A stretch of DNA of 64,000 nucleotides. Origin: CAZHON01 sp964534565. Lineage in GTDB: Bacteria; Patescibacteriota; Gracilibacteria; Peribacterales; Peribacteraceae. Shown here in pieces: positions 18,616-27,268 of this stretch. The DNA is taken from NCBI GenBank assembly GCA_964534565.1, contig CAZHON010000001.1, positions 1-64,000 on the forward strand, in the 5' to 3' direction. Below the pieces are notes generated by a model. The model was not told the DNA's origin, did not search any database, and saw only the letters and a program-made list of their open reading frames with translations. Position 1 is the stretch's first letter, and every line of letters starts with the position of its first letter. Made by a program: the position numbers and the translations under genes.

Positions 18616-18843
18616 TTAGGAAAAAATATGATCCCCTGCGAGGGTAAGTACCGTTGCAATATCGTGACGGACAAACGGAACCAACTCTGCTTCGATTTCA
18701 TGTTTCAAGTCCTCAGGAGTGAGTGTGATTTGTTCATATTTTAAACGCAGCTCTCGTGCAGCCTCAACGACTGCATCATGTGGGGATCGCTCTAATTCAT
18801 CAAGTGTTTCAAACAAGTCATGCCATGTGTGGATTTCTGCCAT
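18616..18843 (-). CDS. Hypothetical small protein
   Basis: 75 aa, acidic and helical (MAEIHTWHDLFETLDELER...). Not recognised. The extended -10 TGC-TATACT ends 8 nt before the ATG, supporting it as a real gene. Convergent with uvrB. Confidence 0.6.
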   Translation of the reverse strand: MAEIHTWHDLFETLDELERSPHDAVVEAARELRLKYEQITLTPEDLKHEIEAELVPFVRHDIATVLTLAGDHIFS

Positions 18844-18888
18844 ATCGAAATAGTATAGCAGAAATGGGTAACGAAGGCACGTGCGCTC

Positions 18889-20172
18889 CTATGCGTCGAA
18901 TCGGACGAACAGTTGTGTACTTTCAGGTCCAGTTCCACCAAAGACCACAGGCTTTCCTGTTCTCTGTTCGATGAAGCGATACACATTCTGGGCATTTTCA
19001 GGGAGGTCTTGGAACTTATTTATTCCGGTGATAGATCCCTCCCACCCTGGCAACTCAGTGTATTCAGGTTCGCCGTTTGCCTTTGTGCCCGTGGCAAAGC
19101 GAATGACTTTGTAATCATTGAATATGTCCAATTTAAAGACACCGAGACCATCTACCCCTTCCTCCGCAGCCTTTTCTGCCGTGCTTTCAAGGTCAAGATC
19201 ACCAACATCTCGCTCGCGGTTCGTTGTTGAACCGCGCTCATTTCCCTTCTCGCGCAGCTTCTTTGCTGCATCGCCCTCCAGTTTTGTACGCATGTTGTGT
19301 GTGCCCACACAAGTGTCATATGCCTTGAGCGTACCGATGACGTACTTGGGCACGTTGTGTGGCAGACCCGCACCTTGTAGGTGACCCAGCACAGTCGTCG
19401 CACTTGCGGTCACGTTTGGATAATCATCATCACCGTCAACCGAGAGCAAACTTCCTTGAGCTCCTTCAATCGTGATGCCGCGTTTCTGACCTTGTTCGAT
19501 TTCTGAAAAAATACGAGTCCAGTAATCACGCAAGCTGACGATACGTTCTTCAAGAACTTCTTTTGCATGAAGCAACGAGTATTCATCCTTTCCTTGTTGC
19601 TCACTGTCCAACGCGACGCCGTATGTTTTTGCCCAATGGGAAAGGAGTTTGCGATAACGATCTTTAATACTGTCCGGACTACCCTTTAATTCTTCAAAGC
19701 GCATTCCGACTCGCAATGCCTTATCCGCGTATGCAGGGCCAATTCCACTGTGTGTCGTTCCGATCGGTTTGTTGCGACGCTTCTCTAATTCTGCATCTGC
19801 CATTTTGTGCGCATCGAACAGAATGTGATTCCCACCTGCGACATGTAGTCGTGAGAGAGGGTCTGATTGAAATTGATTCTCCACTTTATCAAGCTCATCG
19901 AGAAGAGTGGGGATGTGCGTCACCATTCCGCGTCCCATCACAAGATCGACTCCTGGGTGAACGCATCCTGCAGGCAAAAGATGTAGAGCAATTTTTCGTG
20001 TGCCAAGCATGATGACATGTCCTGCATTTCCTCCACCAATTGCACGCACGGAAACACCACAGCGTTCTGGCTGCGAAAGATATTCGGATAGTTTTCCCTT
20101 CCCCGTATCTCCCCATCGCAAATCCTGAATCACGTTTACGGGCGACATGTCTGGTGAAAAGTTCATTGGCAT
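18889..20172 (-). CDS. purA: Divergent adenylosuccinate synthetase
   Basis: 427 aa. PurA makes adenylosuccinate from IMP, Asp and GTP. Visible landmarks: RWGDTGKGK (usual WGDEGKGK; the catalytic Asp is kept, Glu is Thr), GGGNAGH with the catalytic His, LHLLPAGCVHPG, IGTTHSGIGPAYADK, IEGAQGSLL, and KAYDTCVGTHNMRTKL, where families usually read KAYTTRVG. Several otherwise invariant positions differ. The catalytic Asp argues against a PurZ-type enzyme. The start context closely matches that of the purM-like gene at 13043. Confidence 0.8.
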   Translation of the reverse strand: MPMNFSPDMSPVNVIQDLRWGDTGKGKLSEYLSQPERCGVSVRAIGGGNAGHVIMLGTRKIALHLLPAGCVHPGVDLVMGRGMVTHIPTLLDELDKVENQFQSDPLSRLHVAGGNHILFDAHKMADAELEKRRNKPIGTTHSGIGPAYADKALRVGMRFEELKGSPDSIKDRYRKLLSHWAKTYGVALDSEQQGKDEYSLLHAKEVLEERIVSLRDYWTRIFSEIEQGQKRGITIEGAQGSLLSVDGDDDYPNVTASATTVLGHLQGAGLPHNVPKYVIGTLKAYDTCVGTHNMRTKLEGDAAKKLREKGNERGSTTNRERDVGDLDLESTAEKAAEEGVDGLGVFKLDIFNDYKVIRFATGTKANGEPEYTELPGWEGSITGINKFQDLPENAQNVYRFIEQRTGKPVVFGGTGPESTQLFVRFDA

Positions 20173-20254
20173 AGGAGGCGAATGCTACGTTGTGCATTCA
20201 GTCCCGTCAAAACTTCCGGCTTCGTCCCGCTTGGCGGGGCTACGCCGCGATTTT

Positions 20255-21070
20255 TTACCCAAGAACCTCCACTGCCTTCTTATAACCTTCTGGCGTACCC
20301 GTATCGAGGCGCGTTCCTTCCACTTCGTAGCCATAAATCTTCGTTCCGGTCTTCAATTGTTCGATGAGTGCATCGATCAAACGGATCTCTCCTCCATGAC
20401 TTCCACTGACAGTTGGCAACACATCGAACGTGCTCTTGGGAATCAGGTACTTCCCTACCACTCCCAACGTCGATGGGGCATCTTTCGGTTCCGGCTTCTC
20501 GACCAGTCCTGTGACATGCTTCAAACGGCCTGCAGATTCCTCTACAGCGGCGATGCCATAGCGTTTGGTGTGTTCCCGCGGGATGTTTTCCAAACACAGC
20601 ACAGCGCCCTCCCCGTCCTTCATGTCCTTTGCAGCGTCGACCAACTGCTCAAGACCGCTCTTGGGTCCTGCAATCAGGTCATCACCAAAAAGAATTGCGA
20701 CGGTTTCACTTGTCACCCAATCCTTCGCTTGCAACACGGCGTGACCGTCCCCCTTCTGTTCTTCTTGATACACAACGTGGAACTTCACGTTGTCGTACGC
20801 ACGCAGGTGCACGAGCAGATCTTCTTTTCCACGACGCTTCAACTCCTCTTCCAACTCGGGGTCCTCATAAAAATATTCTGGGATCGCTTCTTTTCCGTGA
20901 CTGATGACGAAACAAATTTCATGGATACCGACAGCCAAACATTCGTCCACAAGGTGGGCAATAATGGGGCGATTGCCGATCGGAAGCAGTTCCTTCGGGA
21001 CGACTTTCGTCCAAGGGAAGAAACGGGTTCCAAGGCCGGCTACGGGCAAGATTGCTTGGGTCGGGCGCAT
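20255..21070 (-). CDS. galU: UTP-glucose-1-phosphate uridylyltransferase
   Basis: 271 aa. Makes UDP-glucose from UTP and glucose-1-phosphate for surface glycans. The nucleotidyltransferase loop AILPVAGLGTRFFPWTKVVP with KELLPIGNRPII opens the protein. The UTP/sugar site segments ILFGDDLI, GLVEKP and HGGEIRLIDAL follow. The start at 21070 matches the family; the frame is open upstream to 21220. TACCCT lies 7 nt before the ATG. Probably supplies the glycosyltransferases elsewhere in the window. Confidence 0.93.
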   Translation of the reverse strand: MRPTQAILPVAGLGTRFFPWTKVVPKELLPIGNRPIIAHLVDECLAVGIHEICFVISHGKEAIPEYFYEDPELEEELKRRGKEDLLVHLRAYDNVKFHVVYQEEQKGDGHAVLQAKDWVTSETVAILFGDDLIAGPKSGLEQLVDAAKDMKDGEGAVLCLENIPREHTKRYGIAAVEESAGRLKHVTGLVEKPEPKDAPSTLGVVGKYLIPKSTFDVLPTVSGSHGGEIRLIDALIEQLKTGTKIYGYEVEGTRLDTGTPEGYKKAVEVLG

Positions 21071-21100
21071 CTCGAATAGGGTACCATTAAAGCCCTTGTT

Positions 21101-21129
21101 TTGACAGGGGAGGCCGAAATGAGTACAAT
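21101..21129 (+). promoter_or_regulatory. Consensus-like sigma70 promoter
   Basis: TTGACA, 17-bp spacer, TACAAT. It lies 30 bp from the galU start on the opposite strand and drives the gene at 21164 with a leader of about 30 nt. Confidence 0.7.
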
Positions 21130-21163
21130 GGGGAGAAAACTTCACACAAATTCCCCCATCCGT

Positions 21164-21451
21164 ATGCCACAAGCAACCGCCTGCCCGCCGATCGTTCTTG
21201 AGATGTTGGACCTCCAACACAAGTTCCTCACACTCGATCGCCGCACGCTTCGTGGCGATAAGAAAGAGGAGGCGATTCGATCTGTGCGCAAATTCGGTTC
21301 GGTGATTGAGACGGTGGGTCGTCAGTATCAGAACTATCTTGGTGACCCAGAAGTCCTCGCGACATGTCAGAAGCTGTGCGATGAAATGAAGCGCGTGCTT
21401 ATCGCAAAGAAGACAGTGAAGGTGACGAAGGTCGCAAAGAAGAAAAGGTAA
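21164..21451 (+). CDS. Small basic hypothetical protein
   Basis: 95 aa. The helical body is followed by a Lys-rich C-terminal tail (KKTVKVTKVAKKKR), suggesting nucleic-acid binding (inference). The ATG at 21164 is chosen because the TTGACA-TACAAT promoter would start transcription just upstream of it. Convergent with the NADAR gene, with 6 bp between the stops. Confidence 0.6.
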   Translation: MPQATACPPIVLEMLDLQHKFLTLDRRTLRGDKKEEAIRSVRKFGSVIETVGRQYQNYLGDPEVLATCQKLCDEMKRVLIAKKTVKVTKVAKKKR

Positions 21452-21457
21452 GAGTGC

Positions 21458-22003
21458 TTAAGAAATCGCAAGGAGTTCATTGCGAATTTGCATGGCAATT
21501 CTTCCCATTGCATTGCAACCGTCTGCTTTGGTGAGGTCATTGTCTTCCCCAAGACAGACACCCCAATAACGGTCATTCCATGGTTTTCCGGATGGATCGA
21601 CTGGGCGAGTGACTTCGATGATTGGATGCGGATGCGTGTCCTTCAGTCGCTGCGCCAATTCGTCATGAAGACGATATTTTTCACGATTGAAAATGAGCAT
21701 GATTCCGTAACGGATTTCTTGCCAATGTTCGGAAATTTTTAGCGACGAACGAAGTTGATGTTCGATATCACGAATATCCTGAGCAGTCCGAGGGTCTGCG
21801 CATTGAGATAAAAACACGCGGTTCTCATGCGGAAATTGCTGATATTTTGCGAATTTGAATGCAGCCTCGACAGTTGTGAATGTCTTTCCAGAATAAGAAA
21901 TCCCATTCTCCAACGGATGATCGTTATTCAGCCAAGAGTTTTTTCCTCTCATTCGAATGGCATTGGGCCATTCTTCTGCAGGAAGCGTAAAACGATCAAG
22001 CAT
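21458..22003 (-). CDS. NADAR-domain (YbiA-like) protein
   Basis: 181 aa. It matches the NADAR/DUF1768 fold: SYSGKTFTTVEAAFKFAKYQ near the N-terminus, and near the C-terminus NDRYWGVCLG then GCNAMGRIAMQIR (usual WGIG...N-LGK-LM-IR). Family members act on ADP-ribose-type or riboflavin-intermediate N-glycosidic substrates; the substrate here is unknown. The ATG at 22003 has TATGCT 8 nt upstream. The usual NLG motif is altered to NAMG. Confidence 0.7.
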   Translation of the reverse strand: MLDRFTLPAEEWPNAIRMRGKNSWLNNDHPLENGISYSGKTFTTVEAAFKFAKYQQFPHENRVFLSQCADPRTAQDIRDIEHQLRSSLKISEHWQEIRYGIMLIFNREKYRLHDELAQRLKDTHPHPIIEVTRPVDPSGKPWNDRYWGVCLGEDNDLTKADGCNAMGRIAMQIRNELLAIS

Positions 22004-22049
22004 AGTGAAATAGCATAACAACGAACGTGCTCAATTCCCAAAAGATTCC

Positions 22050-22508
22050 TCAACTCTCCGTGATACGGACGATCTTCACGCGGTCCTCTTTCGGTACGAG
22101 GATTTTCAAGATGCACTCTTTGTTGAACGTCGCTTTGATTTTGCGTGGATCGATCTGGCACGGGAGCGTGACTGTGCGTGCAAACGGACCCCAAAAACAT
22201 TCTTGCACGTAGTACTGGTCGCGTGGCAGGTCGTCGCTCTGCTGTCGTACTCCGCGAATCGTGATCGTGTTTTCAGAAACCTCAATATCCAAATCCGACA
22301 ACCGAACTCCGGCAATGAGTGACTTGATGATGTAGTAATTATCCTGCTCGTAAATGTCGACAGCGACCTGTCCAACGGCACCGGAAGTACCTGTTTGAGC
22401 CGTTGTCACAGGCGCTGCAGTTTGCTGCACCGGCGGCTTCGGCTGCTGCTCTGGCTCGGTCTCTTGATTGAGCGCAGAGAAGATCCCGTGGAATGAGGAG
22501 TTCGACAT
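22050..22508 (-). CDS. Hsp20/alpha-crystallin small heat-shock protein
   Basis: 152 aa. A Gln/Pro-rich N-terminal arm of ~55 residues precedes the alpha-crystallin domain (VDIYEQDNYYIIKSLIAGV, DIEVSENTITIRG, FARTVTLPCQIDP, ATFNKECILKILVPK). It is an ATP-independent holdase chaperone. The ATG at 22508 is chosen because it gives the usual length and TACAAT lies 9 nt before it. Confidence 0.9.
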   Translation of the reverse strand: MSNSSFHGIFSALNQETEPEQQPKPPVQQTAAPVTTAQTGTSGAVGQVAVDIYEQDNYYIIKSLIAGVRLSDLDIEVSENTITIRGVRQQSDDLPRDQYYVQECFWGPFARTVTLPCQIDPRKIKATFNKECILKILVPKEDRVKIVRITES

Positions 22509-22605
22509 TTTCACCCCATTGTATGCAATGTGGCTTCTGGAAAACAAAAATCACAAGTGGCCAGCGAAGGCTAATTGTGCGATTTTCGCAGTTACCCTTC
22601 CGTTC

Positions 22606-23241
22606 TCAATCCTTCTTCCGACGCAGAAGTCCGATGATCGCGGGCATCAACGACACCACAATGATTCCCAAAATCACCACTTCGAAATGATTACGCACAA
22701 ACGGAACGGATCCGAAGAAATATCCTCCGCACAGGAACAATCCCGCCCACAGAACGGCGCCTGTCACCATGTACGCGGCGAACACGAACGGTTGCATGCG
22801 ACCAATACCCGCGACGAACGGAGCGAATGTGCGAATGATCGGAAGGAATTGCGCGAGAATCACCGTCACTTTTCCGTGACGCTCATAGAATGTTTGCGTG
22901 CGTTCCAAATGTTCTTTGCGGAACAGAAGCCCCTTCGTTCGAGAGAAAATTTTCGGACCGACGAAGTGGCCGATCGTGTAGTTGAGGGAGTTTCCGAGGA
23001 TCGACGCACTGATGAGAAGTGGCAAGAGGATGCGGATATCGAGCGATTCGCGTGCGGCGAATGTTCCTGCGGCAAAGAGGAGTGAATCCCCAGGAAGAAT
23101 CGGCGTGACGACGAGTCCCGTCTCGCAAAATACAATCACAAACAGAAGTGCGTACGTCCACACGCCGTATGTTCCGATGATGACTTCGAGGTGTGTATCC
23201 AAATGGAGAAACAAGTCGACGAATGACATGAGGAGATCCAT
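22606..23241 (-). CDS. DedA-family membrane protein
   Basis: 211 aa, polytopic. The DedA/VTT family pattern is clear: ETGLVVTPILPGDSLLFAAG in the first re-entrant region and FLPIIRTFAPFVAGIGRM in the second (the R-PF-AG motif). DedA proteins are implicated in undecaprenyl-phosphate or phospholipid translocation. The ATG at 23241 has TACCGT 7 nt upstream. Confidence 0.9.
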   Translation of the reverse strand: MDLLMSFVDLFLHLDTHLEVIIGTYGVWTYALLFVIVFCETGLVVTPILPGDSLLFAAGTFAARESLDIRILLPLLISASILGNSLNYTIGHFVGPKIFSRTKGLLFRKEHLERTQTFYERHGKVTVILAQFLPIIRTFAPFVAGIGRMQPFVFAAYMVTGAVLWAGLFLCGGYFFGSVPFVRNHFEVVILGIIVVSLMPAIIGLLRRKKD

Positions 23242-23374
23242 GTCGGCCACGGTACCGAGCCACTTGCGTCCACACAAGGAATGCGACCTTGCATCGTTCC
23301 AGACGGTGAGTACAATGCGTCAGCTCACAGCGCATGTGAGTCTCCCTTTTTTCCTGTTGCCTCCCTCTCAACGT

Positions 23375-23596
23375 ATGCAAGCTCGCCTTCAAAACTCCAT
23401 CCGCCGCCTTCGCTTTGATCGTGGTATGACACAGGAGGAACTTGCATTGCGCACTGGTGTAAGCCGCCAGACAATCATGAGTATCGAGCGCGGACAGACA
23501 AACCCATCCGTGCTGTTGGCATTCAAAATCGCAGCTGCATTGACGGCAGATGTGACGGAAGTGTTCACAATGGAAGGAAAGCTCGCTCCGGTCTAA
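23375..23596 (+). CDS. XRE-family HTH regulator
   Basis: 73 aa, essentially one Cro/C1-type helix-turn-helix (MTQEELALRTGVSRQTIMSIERG, with NPSVLLAFKIAAAL following). This is the YozG/SinR-like compact form common in toxin-antitoxin and stress regulators; no toxin gene adjoins it. A TACAAT box lies about 60 nt upstream, implying a short leader. Two hairpins follow the gene. Confidence 0.9.
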   Translation: MQARLQNSIRRLRFDRGMTQEELALRTGVSRQTIMSIERGQTNPSVLLAFKIAAALTADVTEVFTMEGKLAPV

Positions 23597-23610
23597 ACAA
23601 TTCGCCGGGT

Positions 23611-23709
23611 GAAAACCTACGGTTTTCCCCCAAGGCGTGTTCCCCCTTTTCCTCAAATGGGTCGCTTTGTCGTGGGGCCCACGAGACCCACGTCACGCGA
23701 CGTTTTTTT
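23611..23709 (+). terminator. Two hairpins after the XRE gene
   Basis: A first stem GAAAACC-TAC-GGTTTTC at 23611-23627. A second stem ACGTC-ACGC-GACGT at 23690-23703 runs into seven T and looks like the actual intrinsic terminator. The 145-bp space to recJ holds nothing else. Confidence 0.55.
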
Positions 23710-23741
23710 GTTGCGTTCGCGCGCTTCTTCTCTGTGAACAC

Positions 23742-25379
23742 TTAGTTTGAAACTCGAATATCTTCCAGAATCAACTGCGGAGTCGTTCTCTCATTCCATG
23801 TATTTTCCCCGAGTCGCACGAGCAGGTCGACGGGTCCTTTAATGGACGGAATAGTGTGTGCGAGTCCAAACCCAATCACGGGGAGCATTCCCAATTTTGC
23901 CTGCAGGTGCGACTGGTCACTGCCGACAGTTCGAAGAAAACTGAGTTCTGCATTCGGGAGAATGAAACGCGGCTCGGGGTTCCCGGGTCCGAACGGTTCC
24001 AGTGATTTCAGTGCGCGCACGGTGTCGAGCGTGATGGCGGACGGCAGAAGAACAATGTCGTAGTAGCTCGTGGGGTAGAGCTCATCCGACGAACATCGCT
24101 CTCGCACATCGACACATAATTGCTCTCGCACCGAGTCGATGTGTTCTGCTTTGAAACTACACCCTGCCGCTTGGGCATGCCCTCCAAAGCTGATGAATGC
24201 ATCTGCAAATCGTCCGAGCCCCTCGGTGATGTGGTAGCAGGCCGGACTGCGAAGAGAAGCAGTCACCACTCCATCACTCATCGTTCCGATCAAACTGGGG
24301 CGGCCCGTGCGCTCGGTGATTTTTCCTGCGAGCAGCCCCAAGAGTCCATGTGAGAATCGTTCATCAATCGCCATGATGAGCGGCGGCAGTGTTTCGGGAA
24401 CGTGATCACCTTCCATGCCGAGGGTTGTGAGCAGTTCCGTCAGCAATTCCTCCAACACATCCTGTCGTGCGGTGTTGAGAGTCGTCAGAGTGGTGATGGA
24501 GTCGCCTCCTTCCAAAAGGGCCTCGAGTGCGACGAGAGGATTATCCATGCGGCCCGCCGCGTTGATGCGTGGGGCGACGCGGAAGGCGATGTCCGTACTG
24601 GTCCAGATGCCATGGGAAGGGGCCGCCGTTTGCAGAAGAGAGAGAACAGGCCCCATCGGCAGGGTCCCGATCGCGCGCAAGCCCTGCTGCGTTAGAATGC
24701 GATTTTCGGCCGTGAGCGGCATGACGTCAGCGATTGTTCCAAGCATTCCGAGAACAAGGTCGATATCCCGCTCCTGCCACTCCCCTCTCTCAAGGTGATC
24801 GACCATCATGAAGGTGAGCGTCGCAGCTGCAGGTGCATCGTGGATCGGCGTCTTCGTTCGTGCCGGGTGAATGATTGCGACTGCTGATGGGAACTCTGCC
24901 GGCGGGTGATGGTGATCGATGATGAGTGTGTCGATTCCATGTGCGTTGCCCCACGCGACCGGTTCATGTGCGTGCACACCGGTGTCGACCATCAACAGAA
25001 GCTGCACGCCCTGTGCGTGGAAAAATTCCATCGCCTCCTGCTTCAGCCCGTACCCGTCATGCACGCGATGCGGCAGTCGAATGACGGGGTCGATTCCTCT
25101 CCGTCGCAAAAATCGCACGAGCAACGCAGTCGAGGTGACGCCGTCACAGTCATAGTCACCGAAGACACCGATTTTCTCTCTCTTCTCCACCGCTCTCAAC
25201 AGACGTTCGCAGTAGCGATTCGTATCGAGAAAATTCGTCGCGTCCCAGCGCATGTCACTTCGTAAATTTCTCCCTTCACTGAGAGCATTCACCAGGTGCG
25301 CGTCTGCCGCGCGTGGCTGCGTTGTTTCATTGTTGCGCGCCGTCCATCGCCGTCCACGAAGAGAGAGACCCAAGGGCAT
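23742..25379 (-). CDS. recJ: Single-stranded-DNA exonuclease RecJ
   Basis: 545 aa. 5'-3' ssDNA exonuclease of the DHH superfamily used in recombination and repair. Catalytic motifs: FGDYDCDGVTS, MVDTGV, TLIIDHHH, and GTIADVMPL. The DHHA1 region has the family SHGLLGLLAGK and FGGHAQAAG motifs, and a C-terminal OB-type domain ends the protein. TAGGCT lies 6 nt before the ATG. Confidence 0.94.
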   Translation of the reverse strand: MPLGLSLRGRRWTARNNETTQPRAADAHLVNALSEGRNLRSDMRWDATNFLDTNRYCERLLRAVEKREKIGVFGDYDCDGVTSTALLVRFLRRRGIDPVIRLPHRVHDGYGLKQEAMEFFHAQGVQLLLMVDTGVHAHEPVAWGNAHGIDTLIIDHHHPPAEFPSAVAIIHPARTKTPIHDAPAAATLTFMMVDHLERGEWQERDIDLVLGMLGTIADVMPLTAENRILTQQGLRAIGTLPMGPVLSLLQTAAPSHGIWTSTDIAFRVAPRINAAGRMDNPLVALEALLEGGDSITTLTTLNTARQDVLEELLTELLTTLGMEGDHVPETLPPLIMAIDERFSHGLLGLLAGKITERTGRPSLIGTMSDGVVTASLRSPACYHITEGLGRFADAFISFGGHAQAAGCSFKAEHIDSVREQLCVDVRERCSSDELYPTSYYDIVLLPSAITLDTVRALKSLEPFGPGNPEPRFILPNAELSFLRTVGSDQSHLQAKLGMLPVIGFGLAHTIPSIKGPVDLLVRLGENTWNERTTPQLILEDIRVSN

Positions 25380-25408
25380 GCCTTGAGCCTACGGCAGCGA
25401 CCCTGTCC

Positions 25409-25999
25409 CTACAACGGCAGCGTGCTTGCTTGTGCCTTGCTCGAGCGGCGCATTGTCCACAGTGCTCCAGCCAACAAAGCCGTTCCACCAATGATCAGAC
25501 CGGGTCCGCTTGCATTGAGAGGAGCGCCGCTATGGAGGGTGTTTCCTGTTGCGAGCGTTCCGTTCATCTGTGCTTCGCGAATGCGTGCCTCAATGCGTGC
25601 ATCGCGCAGCGCGTCAGCGGACGCTGGGGCCGTTGGTTCCGGTGCAGATTCATGAATGGGGTCCGGAGCGGCAGCCCTGTTCTTTTCATCCAGCAACTGC
25701 TGCAAGATTTCTTTGACGCTCAAATTGTCGGACGGTGCATCGGCAGGGTCTACTGTCTCCGTATTGTTATCGGGAACTTCGTCCTGCGCTGCAGCATGCA
25801 TTGCAGCCTGTTGTTCAGCGCGGCGCTGTGCGCTCAATTCATTCTGTGCCTCAGCACGTGCGTCTGCATTGCGTGCACTGGGAGGTGCGGCGAACTGAGG
25901 AGAGAAGAGCACGTCTTCAGGACTCTCGTAGGCCAACGCGACAGCCGGTGCGCAGAGCATCGTAAGGCCTGTAACGACGGTGAGGAGTGTGCGTGTCAT
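25409..25999 (-). CDS. Secreted protein with C-terminal membrane anchor
   Basis: 196 aa. Signal peptide MTRTLLTVVTGLTMLCAPAV-ALA, an Ala/Glu/Gln-rich helical middle, then a C-terminal tripartite tail: SGPG, a hydrophobic helix (LIIGGTALLAGALW) and a basic end MRRSSK. The same tail layout occurs in the beta-propeller protein at 28530. The ATG at 25999 has TGC-TATAAT 6 nt upstream; upstream in-frame codons are rejected. Function unknown. Confidence 0.7.
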   Translation of the reverse strand: MTRTLLTVVTGLTMLCAPAVALAYESPEDVLFSPQFAAPPSARNADARAEAQNELSAQRRAEQQAAMHAAAQDEVPDNNTETVDPADAPSDNLSVKEILQQLLDEKNRAAAPDPIHESAPEPTAPASADALRDARIEARIREAQMNGTLATGNTLHSGAPLNASGPGLIIGGTALLAGALWTMRRSSKAQASTLPL

Positions 26000-26040
26000 C
26001 TGAGTATTATAGCAGAAGTTGAGAATATTGGCCAGATGCC

Positions 26041-27057
26041 TTATTTCCCTCCTACGCAGAATTCTTTCATGCCCAATTGGCAATTGAGGTACGCCTGGAA
26101 GTCGCTCACACCGTTTCCGAGTGTGGACCACTTGAGCGGATTTGTTTCGCCTGTATCCACCTTGCCGTTGAGGTTCGCGTCTTCTCCGAGGAATGTCACC
26201 TTGCCGCGGCTCAAGACCATGCGGCAGACACCGTCGCACAGACCGTCTTTGTCCGAGTCGGACTTGCGTGGATCGGTTTCACCCATTTCCACAAGACCGT
26301 TCCAGTTTGCATCTTCAAGACCGTCGATGATGCCGTCTCCATCGGTGTCGCGATTGCGCGGATCGAGCTCGTGAAGGAACTCAATTCCATCACTGATTCC
26401 ATCCTGATCGGTGTCGGGATTGTCGATGAGGGTATGGATATCGTGTTCCATTTTGTTGTTGAGCAAATCGTCATCACTGTCGACGCCGTACGCGAGTGGT
26501 TCGGCCGTCATGATGAAACACATGTTGCCCGGTTCAAATTCGTCGATTTGATTTTGAATAGGGTCCGTACTGGGCATTGCCGCAGCATCCAGCTCGGCCT
26601 GCGTCGGTGGGCGTGTGAGCGAGAATGTCGTTTTCTTCGCATCCAATACCTTCTGTCGAGCCTCGCGCTCTGCTCTGGAAAGGAAAATTGCACCCGGCAG
26701 CCCGCCGTATTTTGCACGGTCGGTGACGCTCTGCTCTTCGTAGTTATCGGGGAAGCAGTATCCCCAGTAGCGCACTCGATTGTCCTTCTGTCCGAACAGC
26801 ACGGCGCGTGTTGTCGGTTGCATGTCGAGCGGCAAATGGAAAATCACGTTCGTGTCGGACGGAATGGTTCCACCCGATTGAGCAACGACTTCATCCAAGA
26901 TCACCCATGGTGTTGGCTTTTTCTTCGCAGTCGAAATCAAACGAGCGGTCATTTCATCGGAGTGTTTCTGTGCAAGCACGATGCTGATGCCCGTACACAA
27001 AGCCATCACGCTTAAGAGCAAGAGCACCCGTGTTCCGAAATGGTATGGTTTCGACAT
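26041..27057 (-). CDS. Signal-anchored thrombospondin type 3 repeat protein
   Basis: 338 aa. One N-terminal membrane anchor (VLLLLSVMALCTGISIVLA), a ~180-aa unknown domain, then calcium-binding TSP3-like repeats: DSDDDLL, NPDTDQDGISDGIE, NRDTDGDGIIDGLEDANWNG, KSDSDKDGLCDGV. It probably faces the cell exterior and binds Ca2+. TATACT lies 8 nt before the ATG, and an octamer repeat array starts about 50 bp further upstream. Confidence 0.8.
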   Translation of the reverse strand: MSKPYHFGTRVLLLLSVMALCTGISIVLAQKHSDEMTARLISTAKKKPTPWVILDEVVAQSGGTIPSDTNVIFHLPLDMQPTTRAVLFGQKDNRVRYWGYCFPDNYEEQSVTDRAKYGGLPGAIFLSRAEREARQKVLDAKKTTFSLTRPPTQAELDAAAMPSTDPIQNQIDEFEPGNMCFIMTAEPLAYGVDSDDDLLNNKMEHDIHTLIDNPDTDQDGISDGIEFLHELDPRNRDTDGDGIIDGLEDANWNGLVEMGETDPRKSDSDKDGLCDGVCRMVLSRGKVTFLGEDANLNGKVDTGETNPLKWSTLGNGVSDFQAYLNCQLGMKEFCVGGK

Positions 27058-27117
27058 ATCAGATCAGTATAGCAGAAAACGGGCGTAGGCGGTAGAGGGT
27101 GGGCGAGGGGTGATATT

Positions 27118-27148
27118 GGGTTTAAAAGTGTAAAAGTATAAAAGTGAA
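27118..27148 (-). repeat. Phased 8-bp repeat array, minus orientation
   Basis: Read on the minus strand this is CTTCACTT-TTATACTT-TTACACTT-TTAA, an exact 8-bp period. It lies upstream of the gene at 26041-27057 and is back to back with the longer plus-oriented array before dnaJ. Confidence 0.75.
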
Positions 27149-27182
27149 GATGCAGAAAATTGCAGTAGGAGAGGTCCAAATC

Positions 27183-27262
27183 ACAATACTTTTACACTTC
27201 TATACTTTTACACTTTTCTATCTCCGCACTTCTATACTTTTATACTTCCCCACTTCTATACT
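27183..27262 (+). repeat. Phased 8-bp repeat array before dnaJ
   Basis: Ten units of NNNNACTT-type octamers (TACACTTC, TATACTTT, TATACTTC and variants) stay in exact 8-bp register over 80 bp, including a degenerate 16-bp stretch worth two units. The last unit supplies the TATACT that sits 6 nt before the presumed dnaJ start. Confidence 0.8.
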
Positions 27263-27268
27263 CTCCCC

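Noticed and set aside
18889..20172. PurZ (2-aminoadenine pathway) instead of PurA
   Set aside because: The catalytic Asp of the WGD motif and the His of GNAGH are kept as in PurA; PurZ enzymes change that Asp.
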